A DNA stretch of 64,000 nt from Vampirovibrionales bacterium (GCA_029866025.1 JARXAD010000007.1:49954-113953); one strand, 5' to 3'; counted from the stretch's first letter, positions 8,808 to 18,684 are shown. Numbers and translations are program-made. The notes: generated by a model from the letters alone, not told the origin.

Positions 8808-10268
8808 TTACTTTATCAACAGTGATGACAGGGTTTTACTGACCCACCCAGCTAGAGTGGTTTGGCGTGGCCGAGCAATGGCCAAAGCATCGGGTGCTAC
8901 CCCTTCAGTAATCACGCTACCCGCAGCCACACAAGCGTTTTTCCCAACCGCTACAGGGGCTACCAACACACTATTGCAGCCTACTTTCACATGGTCCTCA
9001 ATCGTGGTGCGGTGCTTTGTTTTACGAATGGGATCGTAATTGGCAATAATGCTGCCAGCGCCCATATTCACGTGGCTGCCAATGTCGCTATCGCCTAAGT
9101 AGCTTAAGTGAGCAGCATTCGTGTTGGCACCAATGCTGCTGTTTTTCACTTCCACAAAATTGCCCAAGCGCACATCATCCGCTACCACGGTTTGGTTGCG
9201 AATGTGAGCAAAAGGCCCAATGCTGCAGCGATTGCCAATCGTTGAATCCTGAATCACACTGGCAAGCACTGAGGTGTGATTCCCAATAGAAACAACCCCT
9301 ACTAGCTGAGTGTTGGCTCCAATTTTGCAATTATCGCCAATGGAAACAGGCCCCAAGAGCTGGCAATTGGGCTCAAGAATCGTATCCGAACCAATGTGGA
9401 GGACTTCAGGAGAAATCCACGTGGTGGCAGGGTCAACAAAGGTCACGCCTTGGGCCATCCAGTGGCGGGTGGTCCGTTCATTGAGGAGGCGATGACATTC
9501 TGCTAAATCCGCTCGACTATTCACTCCCAGCATTTCGCTGTCGTCTTTTAAGGTAAACACGCCCACTGTTTGGTGGTGCTGGCGCGCAATGGCCACCAAG
9601 TCGGTTACGTACACTTCGTTTTGTGCATTGTTATTGGAAAGTTGCGACAACCATGGGGCAATTGTTGGCCAATGCAACGCATAAATACCGGCATTCACCA
9701 GAGAAATAGCCCGTTGCTCTTCTGTCGCATCTTTTTCTTCCACAATGGCTTGCAATTGACCATCGAATGATTGCAATAGCCGCCCATAGCCTTTGGGGTT
9801 CTCTACCGTGGCACCCACCACCAGCATGGCCACATTGTTTTCGGTGCGTTGTTCATCAAAAGCTTGTTTTAGCTTCGCCAAGGTTTCGACGCGTAACAGC
9901 GGCACATCACCCGATAGCAACAGCACACACTCACCTAATGTGACGGCTTTGGCTACTTCTTGCAAGGCATGGCCTGTACCACACTGTGGTTCTTGCAACA
10001 CGGGGTTCCATACTTCACCGCTCCGTGTCAGCAAAAAATCACTCACCACATTGGCCTGGTGCCCCACCACCACGCAGCGCTGGCCTAGTGAAATACCCGA
10101 AGACTCCACCGTGCGCAGTACATGCTCCAACAACGGCAACCGCATAAGCGGGTGCAACACCTTGGGTAACTGACTTTTCAGTCGCGTGCCTTTGCCTGCC
10201 GCCAGTACAACCACGGCAACGCCGTGTTTATTAGCCTGCATGGTGGAACCTTCGGAAGATACTGACAT
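8808..10268 (-). CDS. glmU: Bifunctional GlcNAc-1-P uridyltransferase / glucosamine-1-P acetyltransferase
   Basis: A 486-residue enzyme making UDP-GlcNAc, the precursor of peptidoglycan and lipid A. The N-terminal uridyltransferase has LAAGKGTRLKSQLPKVLHPL and CGTGHALQEV. The C-terminal left-handed beta helix is built of hexapeptide repeats and contains NAAHLSYLGDSDIG with the acetyltransferase active-site residues. Starts at 10268 (AGGTAAG before it) and at 10241 (GAAGG before it) are both possible. It is the last gene of a fabZ-lpxA-glmU run, 9 bases after lpxA. glmS, the enzyme two steps earlier, is at 40.6 kb. Confidence 0.97.
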   Translation of the reverse strand: MSVSSEGSTMQANKHGVAVVVLAAGKGTRLKSQLPKVLHPLMRLPLLEHVLRTVESSGISLGQRCVVVGHQANVVSDFLLTRSGEVWNPVLQEPQCGTGHALQEVAKAVTLGECVLLLSGDVPLLRVETLAKLKQAFDEQRTENNVAMLVVGATVENPKGYGRLLQSFDGQLQAIVEEKDATEEQRAISLVNAGIYALHWPTIAPWLSQLSNNNAQNEVYVTDLVAIARQHHQTVGVFTLKDDSEMLGVNSRADLAECHRLLNERTTRHWMAQGVTFVDPATTWISPEVLHIGSDTILEPNCQLLGPVSIGDNCKIGANTQLVGVVSIGNHTSVLASVIQDSTIGNRCSIGPFAHIRNQTVVADDVRLGNFVEVKNSSIGANTNAAHLSYLGDSDIGSHVNMGAGSIIANYDPIRKTKHRTTIEDHVKVGCNSVLVAPVAVGKNACVAAGSVITEGVAPDALAIARPRQTTLAGWVSKTLSSLLIK

Positions 10269-10277
10269 GAATCTTAC

Positions 10278-11135
10278 CTATTCGCCCGTATCACTGGCTT
10301 CATGGCGGCGAATGCCACGTTTGCTAGCGCGCACAAAGGCCAACAGCTCTTGCACGTTGGGGTCGTGACCGTACTCGGCTTCAACTTGCGAGAGGGCGTC
10401 TTGCATTTGCAAATGGGAGAACCACAATAAATCATAGGCTCGTTGCAAATTGTGGCGTTGTTCTTGGGTAAAGCCTTTGCGGCGCAAGGCCACTTTGTTA
10501 ATGCCTTGAATAGACACAGGACGTCCATCCGTCATGGCGAAAGGGGGAATGTCTTGGCGGGTGCCGCTAGCACCGGCTAACATGGATAACCGGCCAATGG
10601 CCACAAACTGGTGCACGATGGTGGCGGCGCTAATAAAGGCCCCATCGCCCACCGTAATGTAACCCGCCAGCAACGCCCCGTTGGCTAAAATCACATCATT
10701 GCCCAACACGGTGTTGTGGGCCACGTGGCTATTGGCCATCAACATGCAACGATCACCCACGCGGGTTTCGTTGCCTTCGCCACTGGCCCGATGGACCGTC
10801 ACGCCTTCGCGAATCCAGCAGCCCTGCCCAATGACGACACGGCTGATTTCGCCTTGATAGGCCATGTCTTGAGGATCACATCCCAACACCGCGGTGGGGT
10901 AAATTTTAGTGCCGTTGCCGATGGTTACATCTTTATCCAACACAACGTGACCACCTATTTCACAGTCGGTTCCAACAATGCACCGAGGCCCAATGAGGCT
11001 AAATGCGCCTACCGTCGTGTTGGCCCCCACGCTGGCGGTACTGTCCACCACCGCCAAGGGGTGAATAGCCGCCGAGGGGTGAATATCTGGGGCCAGAGTA
11101 TGGGCAGGAATGGACGACATTAAGGTGGCAGTCAT
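10278..11135 (-). CDS. lpxA: UDP-N-acetylglucosamine O-acyltransferase
   Basis: A 285-residue trimeric acyltransferase for the first step of lipid A synthesis (3-O-acylation of UDP-GlcNAc). The N-terminal two thirds are hexapeptide repeats (IHPSAAIHPLAVVDSTASVG onward). The LpxA-specific block VTVHRASGEGNETRVGDRC and NSHVAHNTVLGNDVILANG carry the catalytic His region. A helical C-terminal domain follows (GLRRKGFT-like ALRRKGFTQEQ). It sits between fabZ (46 bases) and glmU (9 bases). Confidence 0.97.
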   Translation of the reverse strand: MTATLMSSIPAHTLAPDIHPSAAIHPLAVVDSTASVGANTTVGAFSLIGPRCIVGTDCEIGGHVVLDKDVTIGNGTKIYPTAVLGCDPQDMAYQGEISRVVIGQGCWIREGVTVHRASGEGNETRVGDRCMLMANSHVAHNTVLGNDVILANGALLAGYITVGDGAFISAATIVHQFVAIGRLSMLAGASGTRQDIPPFAMTDGRPVSIQGINKVALRRKGFTQEQRHNLQRAYDLLWFSHLQMQDALSQVEAEYGHDPNVQELLAFVRASKRGIRRHEASDTGE

Positions 11136-11181
11136 GAGATTCTTTCTAACAATGTTTCAGCGCATTCACACGACAGAAAGG

Positions 11182-11679
11182 CTACACAAGGTTGTCCACC
11201 AGAGAAAACATGAGTTCGCCTTCCACGGCTACTTCACCATTGACGCTGGCTTTGCAAAGCGATTTACCAATGGGGGGGCGGAAACGAATCAGTTCGCATT
11301 CCAAATCCAGACGATCGCCAGGCAGCACCATACGGCGAAACTTGACGTTAGTAATGCCAGAAAACACCGCCAGCTTGCCTTTGCCTTCCGGAATGTGGCT
11401 AATCAAAATGCCTCCAAGCTGCGCAAGTGCTTCTACCTGCAATACACCTGGCATAATGGGACGATTGGGAAAATGCCCCTGAAAGTAAGGCTCATTCATG
11501 GTGATGTTTTTAAAACCCTTAATGGAGTGCCCTAAATAGTGTTCCGTGACACCATCCACCAATAAAAATGGGTAGCGGTGTGGGATGCACTGCATAATGT
11601 CCATAATGCTTAAGGGTGGTAATGATTTTTTGTCAGTGGGGGTCGATTCAGCGGAAGGGGCTTGGGTCATCACAGTCAT
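11182..11679 (-). CDS. fabZ: 3-hydroxyacyl-ACP dehydratase
   Basis: A hot-dog-fold dehydratase of fatty-acid elongation that competes with LpxA for hydroxyacyl-ACP. The core is MQCIPHRYPFLLVDGV followed by YFQGHFPNRPIMPGVLQVEA, with the catalytic His and downstream Glu. ATG 11679 gives 165 residues and has AAGG upstream. The frame is open to a TTG at 11703, and ATG 11670 is also possible. The N-terminal 30 residues are an unconserved Ser/Thr/Pro tail. It is first in the fabZ-lpxA-glmU run. Confidence 0.95.
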   Translation of the reverse strand: MTVMTQAPSAESTPTDKKSLPPLSIMDIMQCIPHRYPFLLVDGVTEHYLGHSIKGFKNITMNEPYFQGHFPNRPIMPGVLQVEALAQLGGILISHIPEGKGKLAVFSGITNVKFRRMVLPGDRLDLECELIRFRPPIGKSLCKASVNGEVAVEGELMFSLVDNLV

Positions 11680-11703
11680 GGGTTCAACAACCTTACAATC
11701 CAA

Positions 11704-11905
11704 TACAGAGGTAAAGAAAGACTAAAATCATCGTCATTATAGGCAAAACACAGCCACTAGAGTGCCCAATGCCATTAGGGACACACAAGATGTTACGGAA
11801 GTGTAACGTTTTGGGCCGGTGTCAATTTTTTCAAAGCTGTGGCGCGGCTGTCTTCGTTACAATGGAAGAGGTTTATTTGTGTTTGCCTGCTTAGGATATT
11901 TTTGT
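11704..11905. promoter_or_regulatory. Divergent control region between fabZ and lpxD with a GTTAC/GTAAC inverted repeat
   Basis: The region holds GTTAC (11792-11796) and GTAAC (11803-11807) separated by 6 bases, followed directly by the palindrome AACGTT. TACAAT at 11858-11863 is a plausible -10 for lpxD. That placement fits the downstream lpxD start at 11906 rather than a GTG at 11819. A similar TGTAACA/TGTTACG repeat precedes the secretin operon at 20.58 kb. Confidence 0.4.
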
Positions 11906-13090
11906 ATGACTGCGACCCTAGCCCCTTCTCCAACGTCCTCATCGCAGTCGGCGTCACAGCTCTGGACAGTAGGGGGCCTAGCCGAGTTTATGACCGCTTT
12001 GGTAGGCCCAGGCGCCACCACTGAAGGACAAGTCGACACCCCTGTCACAGCGGTCTCTCACCCCAAGTACGCCGCAGACCCCAACGCCATGCTGGTGGTG
12101 CTGGATGAAGCCATCATTCCGTTGCTGCAGCAAGCGGTTGCCCAACAAGGCCACCCTTTTTACAGCGTGCTTACGGCAGAAAAAATCACTCTGCCCAAGG
12201 GCATCGCGCTGGCTCAGCTTAAACACCCCCGCCCTCGTGTGGCCTTGGGGGTATTACTCAAAATATTTTCCACACCGCCTTACGTCACCCAAGGGATTCA
12301 TCCCACAGCAATTGTTGATCCAACAACCACCCTCGGCAGTAACGTGACCATCGGAGCTTATACGTTCGTGGGACCGAACTGCACGCTAGGGGATGACGTA
12401 ACGCTTATGCCCCACGTGACCCTTGGCGCCAACGTTGCCATTGGAGACGACTCGTGGCTGTATTCCGGCGTTCGGGTGGCCGATAATTGTGTGTTGGGCA
12501 AGCGCGTCATGCTTCACCATAACGTGAGCATTGGTGCCGATGGCTTTAGTTATGTGACTCCTGAAAAAGGCAGCGTTGAAGCCGCTAAATTGGGCGAAAA
12601 AATAACGGCCCAAAACACCACCATTCATAAAATTGAATCGCTGGGCAACGTAATCTTGGAAGACGACGTGGAAGTGGGCGCCAACAGCACCATTGACCGT
12701 GCCAACTTAGGCCCCACCTTAGTTAAAAAAGGCACCAAAATTGATAACCTGGTGATGATTGGCCACAACAACACACTGGGCGAAAACTGCCTGATAGCAG
12801 GCCAAGTAGGCATTGCTGGCAGCTGCGTGATAGGCGACCGCGTGGTACTCGGCGGCCAAGTAGGCACCGCCGACCACCTAACCCTAGGAGATGACGCCAT
12901 TGTGATGGCCAAAAGCGGTTTGATGCGGGATGTCCCCGCAAGCGAAATTCACTTTGGCACGCCTGCCGAAAACCAACGCGACTTTTTTAAAAAATGGGCG
13001 TCTCTGGGTAAAGTGTCTGCCTTGCGCGCTACCGTAAGAGATTTGGAAAAACGCCTCAGCGACCTGGAACAAGCCACCCACACCCATTAA
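11906..13090 (+). CDS. lpxD: UDP-3-O-acylglucosamine N-acyltransferase
   Basis: A 394-residue hexapeptide-repeat acyltransferase of lipid A synthesis. The N-terminal uridine-binding domain ends in ALGVLLKIFSTP. Hexapeptide repeats run from IHPTAIVDPTTTLGSNVTIG. The active-site block HHNVSIGADGFSY contains the catalytic His, and IDNLVMIGHNNTLGENC follows. The C-terminus is a helix (VRDLEKRLSDLEQ). ATG 11906 has AGGA at good spacing and lies downstream of the likely promoter; GTG 11819 would add 29 residues. lpxC follows 6 bases later. Confidence 0.96.
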   Translation: MTATLAPSPTSSSQSASQLWTVGGLAEFMTALVGPGATTEGQVDTPVTAVSHPKYAADPNAMLVVLDEAIIPLLQQAVAQQGHPFYSVLTAEKITLPKGIALAQLKHPRPRVALGVLLKIFSTPPYVTQGIHPTAIVDPTTTLGSNVTIGAYTFVGPNCTLGDDVTLMPHVTLGANVAIGDDSWLYSGVRVADNCVLGKRVMLHHNVSIGADGFSYVTPEKGSVEAAKLGEKITAQNTTIHKIESLGNVILEDDVEVGANSTIDRANLGPTLVKKGTKIDNLVMIGHNNTLGENCLIAGQVGIAGSCVIGDRVVLGGQVGTADHLTLGDDAIVMAKSGLMRDVPASEIHFGTPAENQRDFFKKWASLGKVSALRATVRDLEKRLSDLEQATHTH

Positions 13091-13096
13091 TCTTTT

Positions 13097-13987
13097 ATGA
13101 GTACTGCCCCCATGCCCACCGCTACTGCCTCTTTGTCGTCTTTTCTTTTAAGCCCTTCTGCTGTAAGCGTTTCCGGCATTGGACTGATTACCGGATTGCC
13201 CGTGACGGTAACACTCGCCCCCGCCTTGGTGGGTCAAGGTATTACCTTTCAATTGCCCAATAGGGCCGTCATTCCCGCATCACTAGCTACGCTAGCGGAC
13301 GCCAACCGTGGCGTCACCCTTATTGACCCTGCCACGAGTAAAACCCTCTCCATTGTGGAACATTTTTTATGCGCGTGCGCTTTGTCCAACCGGCTGGATG
13401 TACGCGTTACTATTGAGATGGCGACCGACGCACCGCTATGGGAGTTGCCTTTATTGGATGGCAGCGCGGCGGATTGGCTGCCCTTTCTTAATCAACTCTC
13501 TTGCCGTGGGGAGGAATCGCCCCTAGAGCTAACCAAGGCCTTGTGGTACCGCCAAAATGATGACGTGTGCATTTATGCCCTGCCGTCAGACCGTTTGCAA
13601 ATGACCTACGCTATCAATCTGGATCATGCTGAAACCGCCAACCAGTGGGCCCGCTGGGATAGCGCCACCGATGATATTTTGACGATTGCCTCATCGCGTA
13701 CGTTTGGTTTGTTACGAGAATTACCTGCCCTGCAGGCCAGTGGCATGGCCCGCGGCGTAAGCCTAGAGAATACCTTAGGCTTGGTGGATGACGGCACCAC
13801 CACCTCGCCCTTACGACACCCTCAAGAGCCACTTTTCCACAAAATGCTGGATTTATTGGGCGATTTAATGCTGATAGGCTTAAATCCCTTGCGCCTGAAT
13901 GCCCATCTCATTGCCATTAATGCGGGCCATGCTAGCCATACGGCCTTTGGTAAGCTAGTATGGAACCACTTGAAGGCCAGCGTGTAA
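13097..13987 (+). CDS. lpxC: UDP-3-O-acyl-GlcNAc deacetylase
   Basis: The 296-residue zinc deacetylase that makes the committed step of lipid A synthesis. Zinc ligands are in place: His in SIVEHFLCACALSNRLDV, and His and Asp in FHKMLDLLGDLMLIG. Other conserved blocks are LPLLDGSAADWL and ASSRTFGLLRELPAL. The C-terminal catalytic His is in INAGHASHTAFG. It is coupled to lpxD with a 6-base gap. The first 17 or so residues are a Ser/Thr/Ala-rich extension. Confidence 0.96.
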   Translation: MSTAPMPTATASLSSFLLSPSAVSVSGIGLITGLPVTVTLAPALVGQGITFQLPNRAVIPASLATLADANRGVTLIDPATSKTLSIVEHFLCACALSNRLDVRVTIEMATDAPLWELPLLDGSAADWLPFLNQLSCRGEESPLELTKALWYRQNDDVCIYALPSDRLQMTYAINLDHAETANQWARWDSATDDILTIASSRTFGLLRELPALQASGMARGVSLENTLGLVDDGTTTSPLRHPQEPLFHKMLDLLGDLMLIGLNPLRLNAHLIAINAGHASHTAFGKLVWNHLKASV

Positions 13988-14072
13988 ACGCTCCTCAAAC
14001 AGGGTTTAGGGATTCAATTGTTTAGATAAGCAGCAGCCCTTTATTGTGGTGGCTTGCTTATGATCAACAGAC

Positions 14073-15653
14073 ATGGGGTTTTACATGGTTGTGGGGTTTT
14101 CATCGTTTAATGTTACTCAACCCTATTACCACGGTCCATTTGCTGCGCAAAAAATGCTTCAGCGGACCACCCTCATACACCCTAGACAGGGTTCGACATC
14201 CGAAGCATTCTTACCCACACACCAACCCTTAACCTTTGGCTTGCTAAAAAAGCCTTTATTAACCGCACTGATGCTTGCCCTTAGTGTTCATCAGCCCGCT
14301 CGAACCCATGGTGAAAGGCACTTAACAAAAGTAGAAGCAGACAAAAGCTCGGTATCAGGGCAAAACCCCGTAACAGAGACTCCACTTACACCTGACGGTA
14401 TTATCAAAATAAAAAAACCAGAGCCAACAAAATCTCACTCGCAACACACGCTAAAAATAAATAAGCCATTTTTCACCCCGGTTTCTTTAAGCACACTTAT
14501 TACCAAGCCAGGGGGTCAACAGCCCCCAGCATTAATAAAACTAGCCAAAATCCCCTTACAAAGGATTCCTTTCAATATTCCTGGTTTGGATTCTCTCAAG
14601 GCCTATGGAATTTATTACGTCCCTCAAGACACCTCTTTGCATTTTAACGACCCTCCTGTTCTCGATTCAGTCACCGCAAAAAAAATGCGGCCCCTGCTAA
14701 AAAAAGCCAGCCAAATGCATAAGTTAGCTCGCCAAGGTTTTTTCCGCTGGCTGTTTCCAAAGCAATCCAAAAAAATTCAAAACAAAATTGAGCAAAAAAT
14801 AATCTACCACCCCAAAAGCTCGTGGAAAGACACCATGCCCGACTGGCTAAAGCCGTATCGGGTTACGATTAAAACCGACAGTGGTTTGGAGCTGGAAGCT
14901 TATTACAAACCACCCAAAACACCCAAAGACCTGGTTTGGAGGGCTGTTCACGGAAACGCGGGCGGGCTTATTGATATGGCGGACTTGGTGGAACAAGGGG
15001 GTTTGCAAAACGCCGACAGTGGATTTTTTATTTATGCCCTACCTGGGTTTAACCACAGCAAAGGCCCACTAACCGAAGAAGCCATGGTCGAATCGTTTTT
15101 GGCTGGTACTCATTTTTTAAAAACCCAAAACGTGCCCAAATCCCAACAAGCCATTATTGCTGTTTCGTTGGGAGGAGCTATTGCCACGCTTGCCATCGCA
15201 CAAGAGTCTGAAGCCATCGAGGACCCGATTGAAAACCCCAATAACAGGCTGTATGCCTTTTTAGGCATTGTACACAGCCTAACCAGCAGCGATGATGCCT
15301 ATGATGGTTTTTTAGATGCAACTCAGCTGCCCAAAAAGAAGTTTTCGCCGAGAGGCCATTTATCACAGACTTTCTACGCAGATGCTGCCATAGCGAAATT
15401 AAAGGTACCTATTATTGGCTTTTTTATTGGCGATAAGGATACATTTTTGTCTCCTACGATGATGAAATCTCAACTCCATACATTTCAAAAAACCCGCCAA
15501 CCCGATCAAAACATTATTGTTGCTCATTCCAATGCCGATCACTATGCGAAGCAAATAACCACCGCTTACACTCACCTCATCCCATATCTTGAACAGCTGA
15601 TTAAAGCCTTTGACAAGCAGCATAAAAGTGGCGTGGACCCCTCATCAAACTAA
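14073..15653 (+). CDS. Alpha/beta-hydrolase-like protein, probably exported
   Basis: A 526-residue protein. The first 75 or so residues include a hydrophobic stretch (LLKKPLLTALMLALSVHQPA) resembling a signal peptide, so the real start may lie downstream of 14073. A Lys/Pro-rich linker follows. The C-terminal half has hydrolase landmarks: AVHGNAGG (oxyanion loop), IAVSLGGAIATLAIA (nucleophile elbow, Ser in VSLGG), IGFFIGDKDTFLSP (acid) and AHSNADHYAK (His). This resembles the BEM46/serine-aminopeptidase-like group. The substrate is unknown. Lys- and Asn-rich codon use differs from the lpx genes. Confidence 0.6.
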   Translation: MGFYMVVGFSSFNVTQPYYHGPFAAQKMLQRTTLIHPRQGSTSEAFLPTHQPLTFGLLKKPLLTALMLALSVHQPARTHGERHLTKVEADKSSVSGQNPVTETPLTPDGIIKIKKPEPTKSHSQHTLKINKPFFTPVSLSTLITKPGGQQPPALIKLAKIPLQRIPFNIPGLDSLKAYGIYYVPQDTSLHFNDPPVLDSVTAKKMRPLLKKASQMHKLARQGFFRWLFPKQSKKIQNKIEQKIIYHPKSSWKDTMPDWLKPYRVTIKTDSGLELEAYYKPPKTPKDLVWRAVHGNAGGLIDMADLVEQGGLQNADSGFFIYALPGFNHSKGPLTEEAMVESFLAGTHFLKTQNVPKSQQAIIAVSLGGAIATLAIAQESEAIEDPIENPNNRLYAFLGIVHSLTSSDDAYDGFLDATQLPKKKFSPRGHLSQTFYADAAIAKLKVPIIGFFIGDKDTFLSPTMMKSQLHTFQKTRQPDQNIIVAHSNADHYAKQITTAYTHLIPYLEQLIKAFDKQHKSGVDPSSN

Positions 15654-15710
15654 ACCCTTCACCCTTCTGCTAAGCTAGCCTTAATTATGTTACCAAGGCT
15701 GCTACTTCCC

Positions 15711-16562
15711 ATGATTTCGCTAGGACTCATTGGCCATCCCGTCGCCCACAGCTTATCGCCTAAGCTGCACCTGTTTTTTATGCAACAACTGGGGTTAGCA
15801 GGCACTTACACGGCATGGGACACCCCCACCGAATTGCTGGAAAAACAGTTAAAGTCCTTGTGGAACCAAGGCCTCGAGGGTCTCAACATCACGGTCCCTC
15901 ACAAAGCATCCGTTCTGGCACATGTAACCTCTCAAAGCTCTGTAGTGGCCTGTGTTGGAGCTGCCAACACCTTGCTACGAGCCGACGACGGCTGGCATGC
16001 CGAAAACACAGACATCACCGGTTTTTGGGCCAGCTTACCTCCCGCCACTCGGCAAGCAGTCATGGGGGGTTCTGTTTGGATTTTAGGTGCTGGCGGCTCT
16101 GCCAAAGCGGTAGTCGCTTCGCTATGCCATTATCACGTGGGTCACATCACGGTCATTAGCCGTTCACACGACAAAGCCCAACCTTTAATCGACTGGATTA
16201 CCGCCACGGCCAAAGGCGTTAGCACTCACTGGCACCCATGGGGAACACAGCCAACAGCACAGCCTCCTGTTCTCATCATCAACGCCACGTCCATCGACTT
16301 ATCCAACGGCAACGATACCAATGACTTTGACTGGCTGTGGCAAACAAAGGATTTTACCCACACCACGGCTATGGATCTCATGTATCGCCTGAATCGCCCC
16401 ACCACCTTTGTAGCCTCCGTTCAGCACGCCGGCTGCTTGAACGCCCTCGATGGCCTTGGCATGCTGGTGCACCAAGGGGCCGATGCCTTCACCCTATGGA
16501 CAGGGAATCCCGTTACTGCTGACTTACGCCAGTCAGCCTATAGCCATCTTCTACCACTTTAA
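15711..16562 (+). CDS. aroE: Shikimate dehydrogenase
   Basis: A 283-residue NADP enzyme that reduces 3-dehydroshikimate to shikimate. Motifs in order: GLIGHPVAHSLSPKLH (substrate), GLNITVPHKASV (catalytic Lys), CVGAANTL, ENTDITGF (catalytic Asp) and ILGAGGSAKAVVASL (Rossmann loop). The end has GLGMLVHQGADAFTLWTG. ATG 15711 gives the usual N-terminus; an in-frame ATG at 15687 would add eight hydrophobic residues. No other aromatic-pathway gene lies nearby. Confidence 0.95.
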   Translation: MISLGLIGHPVAHSLSPKLHLFFMQQLGLAGTYTAWDTPTELLEKQLKSLWNQGLEGLNITVPHKASVLAHVTSQSSVVACVGAANTLLRADDGWHAENTDITGFWASLPPATRQAVMGGSVWILGAGGSAKAVVASLCHYHVGHITVISRSHDKAQPLIDWITATAKGVSTHWHPWGTQPTAQPPVLIINATSIDLSNGNDTNDFDWLWQTKDFTHTTAMDLMYRLNRPTTFVASVQHAGCLNALDGLGMLVHQGADAFTLWTGNPVTADLRQSAYSHLLPL

Positions 16563-16730
16563 TCCGTATAGCAATTCTGTGCTCATGGCATTTGCCTGCC
16601 GGTGTGTTCATGGCATTGTAGTGGTTAGGCAATTTTAGTTTTTCACGGGCGTTATGTAAGCAACTCCCCATAATCCTCCATACCGTTATCCCTATATTTC
16701 TATCTCTCGCAATTGTAAGGATTTTTTACC

Positions 16731-17636
16731 ATGCGTATCATCACCCCCACCTTTTTAATCGCCGCCACGGCTTTATTGGGGCCTTCTACGGCTTATGCAC
16801 AAATCCCTTCAGGCACTACCCTCCAACAATTGGATGCAGACCAATTTACTCCCAGCTCAATCAGCAATTTGTTTGAGGTCAGTAAACACAACCCCTCTGT
16901 GGTTCGGTTAACTAAAGACAGTACAGGTGTTTACCCTCTGGCTCGGGCTCTAGGGCAATACTATGCTCCTCTGCTTGGGTTTAAGCCCGACAAGTTCTTG
17001 CAGGACTCCACAACTCAGAACAAAAAAGCTCCCGAAACTCAGTTTCTTCTAGCCATGATAAAGAGTGTAACAACTCAAAACAAAGGACACGAGTTTTTCT
17101 CAGAAGGAACGACGTTCCAGCTGGTGCAAGAGGGCACGACCTGTTATGTTAAAGTGACACGGCCTGCAACAACACCCGTGGCCTATAACATCATACCAAC
17201 CCGGACCAATAAAATCGCACCACCCAGTGAGGGCACTACACCACCCAATGAGACCTTAATGCTGGGTACGACGGGCACGGTGACCTTTGGCCCCGACAAT
17301 ACCATTACGCCGCCTAAAGGGCAGTTTGATATAAATGGCAATATGGTCGTATTAGATGGCCAAAACTGGCGGGATTTGATGCGCTTGTTTGCCGCGATGA
17401 ACGGTACACCAGAAGTGGAGAACCCCAGAGCGTATTTTTCCGACATGCTCACCTCTCAAACAGATAGCTGGCTAAAGGATAAAGTAATTAAAAAACAAAA
17501 ACAGGCTGCTATGGTTAGAGTTAATACCTATGATGACCTGTTCCGGCAGAAGAATCTCTTTTCTCCATCGGGTGATATCGTTCTGCATGAGGGCGACATA
17601 ATACTACTCCCGACACTAACGCCTAAAGGTCAATAA
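16731..17636 (+). CDS. Secreted protein of unknown function
   Basis: A 301-residue protein starting MRIITPTFLIAATALLGPST and continuing to a clear signal-peptidase site (AYA before QIP). TAAGGA lies 10 bases before the ATG. The mature part is Thr/Pro-rich, has one Cys and no repeat or motif I recognise. It is probably periplasmic or surface-located. Confidence 0.7.
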   Translation: MRIITPTFLIAATALLGPSTAYAQIPSGTTLQQLDADQFTPSSISNLFEVSKHNPSVVRLTKDSTGVYPLARALGQYYAPLLGFKPDKFLQDSTTQNKKAPETQFLLAMIKSVTTQNKGHEFFSEGTTFQLVQEGTTCYVKVTRPATTPVAYNIIPTRTNKIAPPSEGTTPPNETLMLGTTGTVTFGPDNTITPPKGQFDINGNMVVLDGQNWRDLMRLFAAMNGTPEVENPRAYFSDMLTSQTDSWLKDKVIKKQKQAAMVRVNTYDDLFRQKNLFSPSGDIVLHEGDIILLPTLTPKGQ

Positions 17637-17745
17637 AGGCCAAACGTCTTTTGCTCGTATTCATAAACGGCGCTGTGGCTTTTGCTGGGGCGTCGTTTTT
17701 GCTATGAATAAGCCATTATTGGCCTAAACCCAAGGACGCCCTGCC

Positions 17746-18657
17746 ATGACCGCTACCACCACCACAACAGCCCCTGCTACCGTTATTAGTGACGGCTGGG
17801 TGATAGAGACCTTTGAGGGCTTTTTAAAAACGGGCTATGCCACCACCGGTGCACCCGTGTTTGATGCTCACTCCGATTTTCAGCACGTGCAAATTGTGCC
17901 CACCCAAGCCCTAGGCAACATGCTGCTGCTGGATGGCTGCATGATGACCACCGAGCGCGATGAGTTCATCTACCACGAGATGATTACCCACATGCCGTTG
18001 CTGGCCCACCCCAACCCTCAGTCGATTCTCATTATTGGCGGCGGAGACGGCGGTGCGGTGCGCGAGGCTTTGAAGCACCCCAGCGTGACGGAAGTGGTGT
18101 TGTGCGAAATTGACGGCATGGTCATTGACGCCTGTCGGCAACACTTGCCCACCATTGCCGGCCCTTGGCTGGATGATGCCCGCGTGACGGTAAAGGTGGC
18201 CGATGGCATTGCTTATGTGCGTGATTGCGACCGCTCTTTTGACGTGATTTTAGTCGACTCCACTGATCCGACTGGCCCCGGCGAAGTGTTGTTTAGCCCA
18301 GAGTTTTACCAAAACGCGGCGCGGATTTTGAATCCCGGCGGCATCATGGTCAACCAAACCGAATCCCCCATTGCCATGCCAGCTGCCTATCATCGGGTGC
18401 AACGGCGTTTAAAAGGCATTTTTAGCGTGGTAGCCCCCTACACGGCTACCATTCCTACCTATCCCGGTGGGTTGTGGAGCTGGACCTTTTGCAGCAACGG
18501 CGTTGGCCCTCTGGAAAACATTCGCGATGCCGCTGCCGCCCAATTAGAGCAAACCACGCGCTACTACAACCGTCAAATTCATCGCGCCGCCTTTGCACTG
18601 CCCAACTTTATGCGCCAAGCGGATCGCCCGATTTTAAATACTGCCGCCAACCACTAA
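17746..18657 (+). CDS. speE: Spermidine synthase
   Basis: A 303-residue aminopropyltransferase converting putrescine and decarboxylated SAM to spermidine. Diagnostic blocks are VPTQALGNMLLLDGCMMTTE, ILIIGGGDGGAVREALKH (SAM-binding loop), VVLCEIDGMVIDACRQHLP and ILVDSTDPTGPGEVLFSPEF. A Thr/Ala-rich N-terminal tail precedes the domain. AAGGACG lies upstream of the ATG. speB lies 485 bases downstream with one small gene between, which forms a polyamine cluster. Confidence 0.95.
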   Translation: MTATTTTTAPATVISDGWVIETFEGFLKTGYATTGAPVFDAHSDFQHVQIVPTQALGNMLLLDGCMMTTERDEFIYHEMITHMPLLAHPNPQSILIIGGGDGGAVREALKHPSVTEVVLCEIDGMVIDACRQHLPTIAGPWLDDARVTVKVADGIAYVRDCDRSFDVILVDSTDPTGPGEVLFSPEFYQNAARILNPGGIMVNQTESPIAMPAAYHRVQRRLKGIFSVVAPYTATIPTYPGGLWSWTFCSNGVGPLENIRDAAAAQLEQTTRYYNRQIHRAAFALPNFMRQADRPILNTAANH

Positions 18658-18684
18658 CCACTGTTACCCGTTAGGAGTTCTTAT

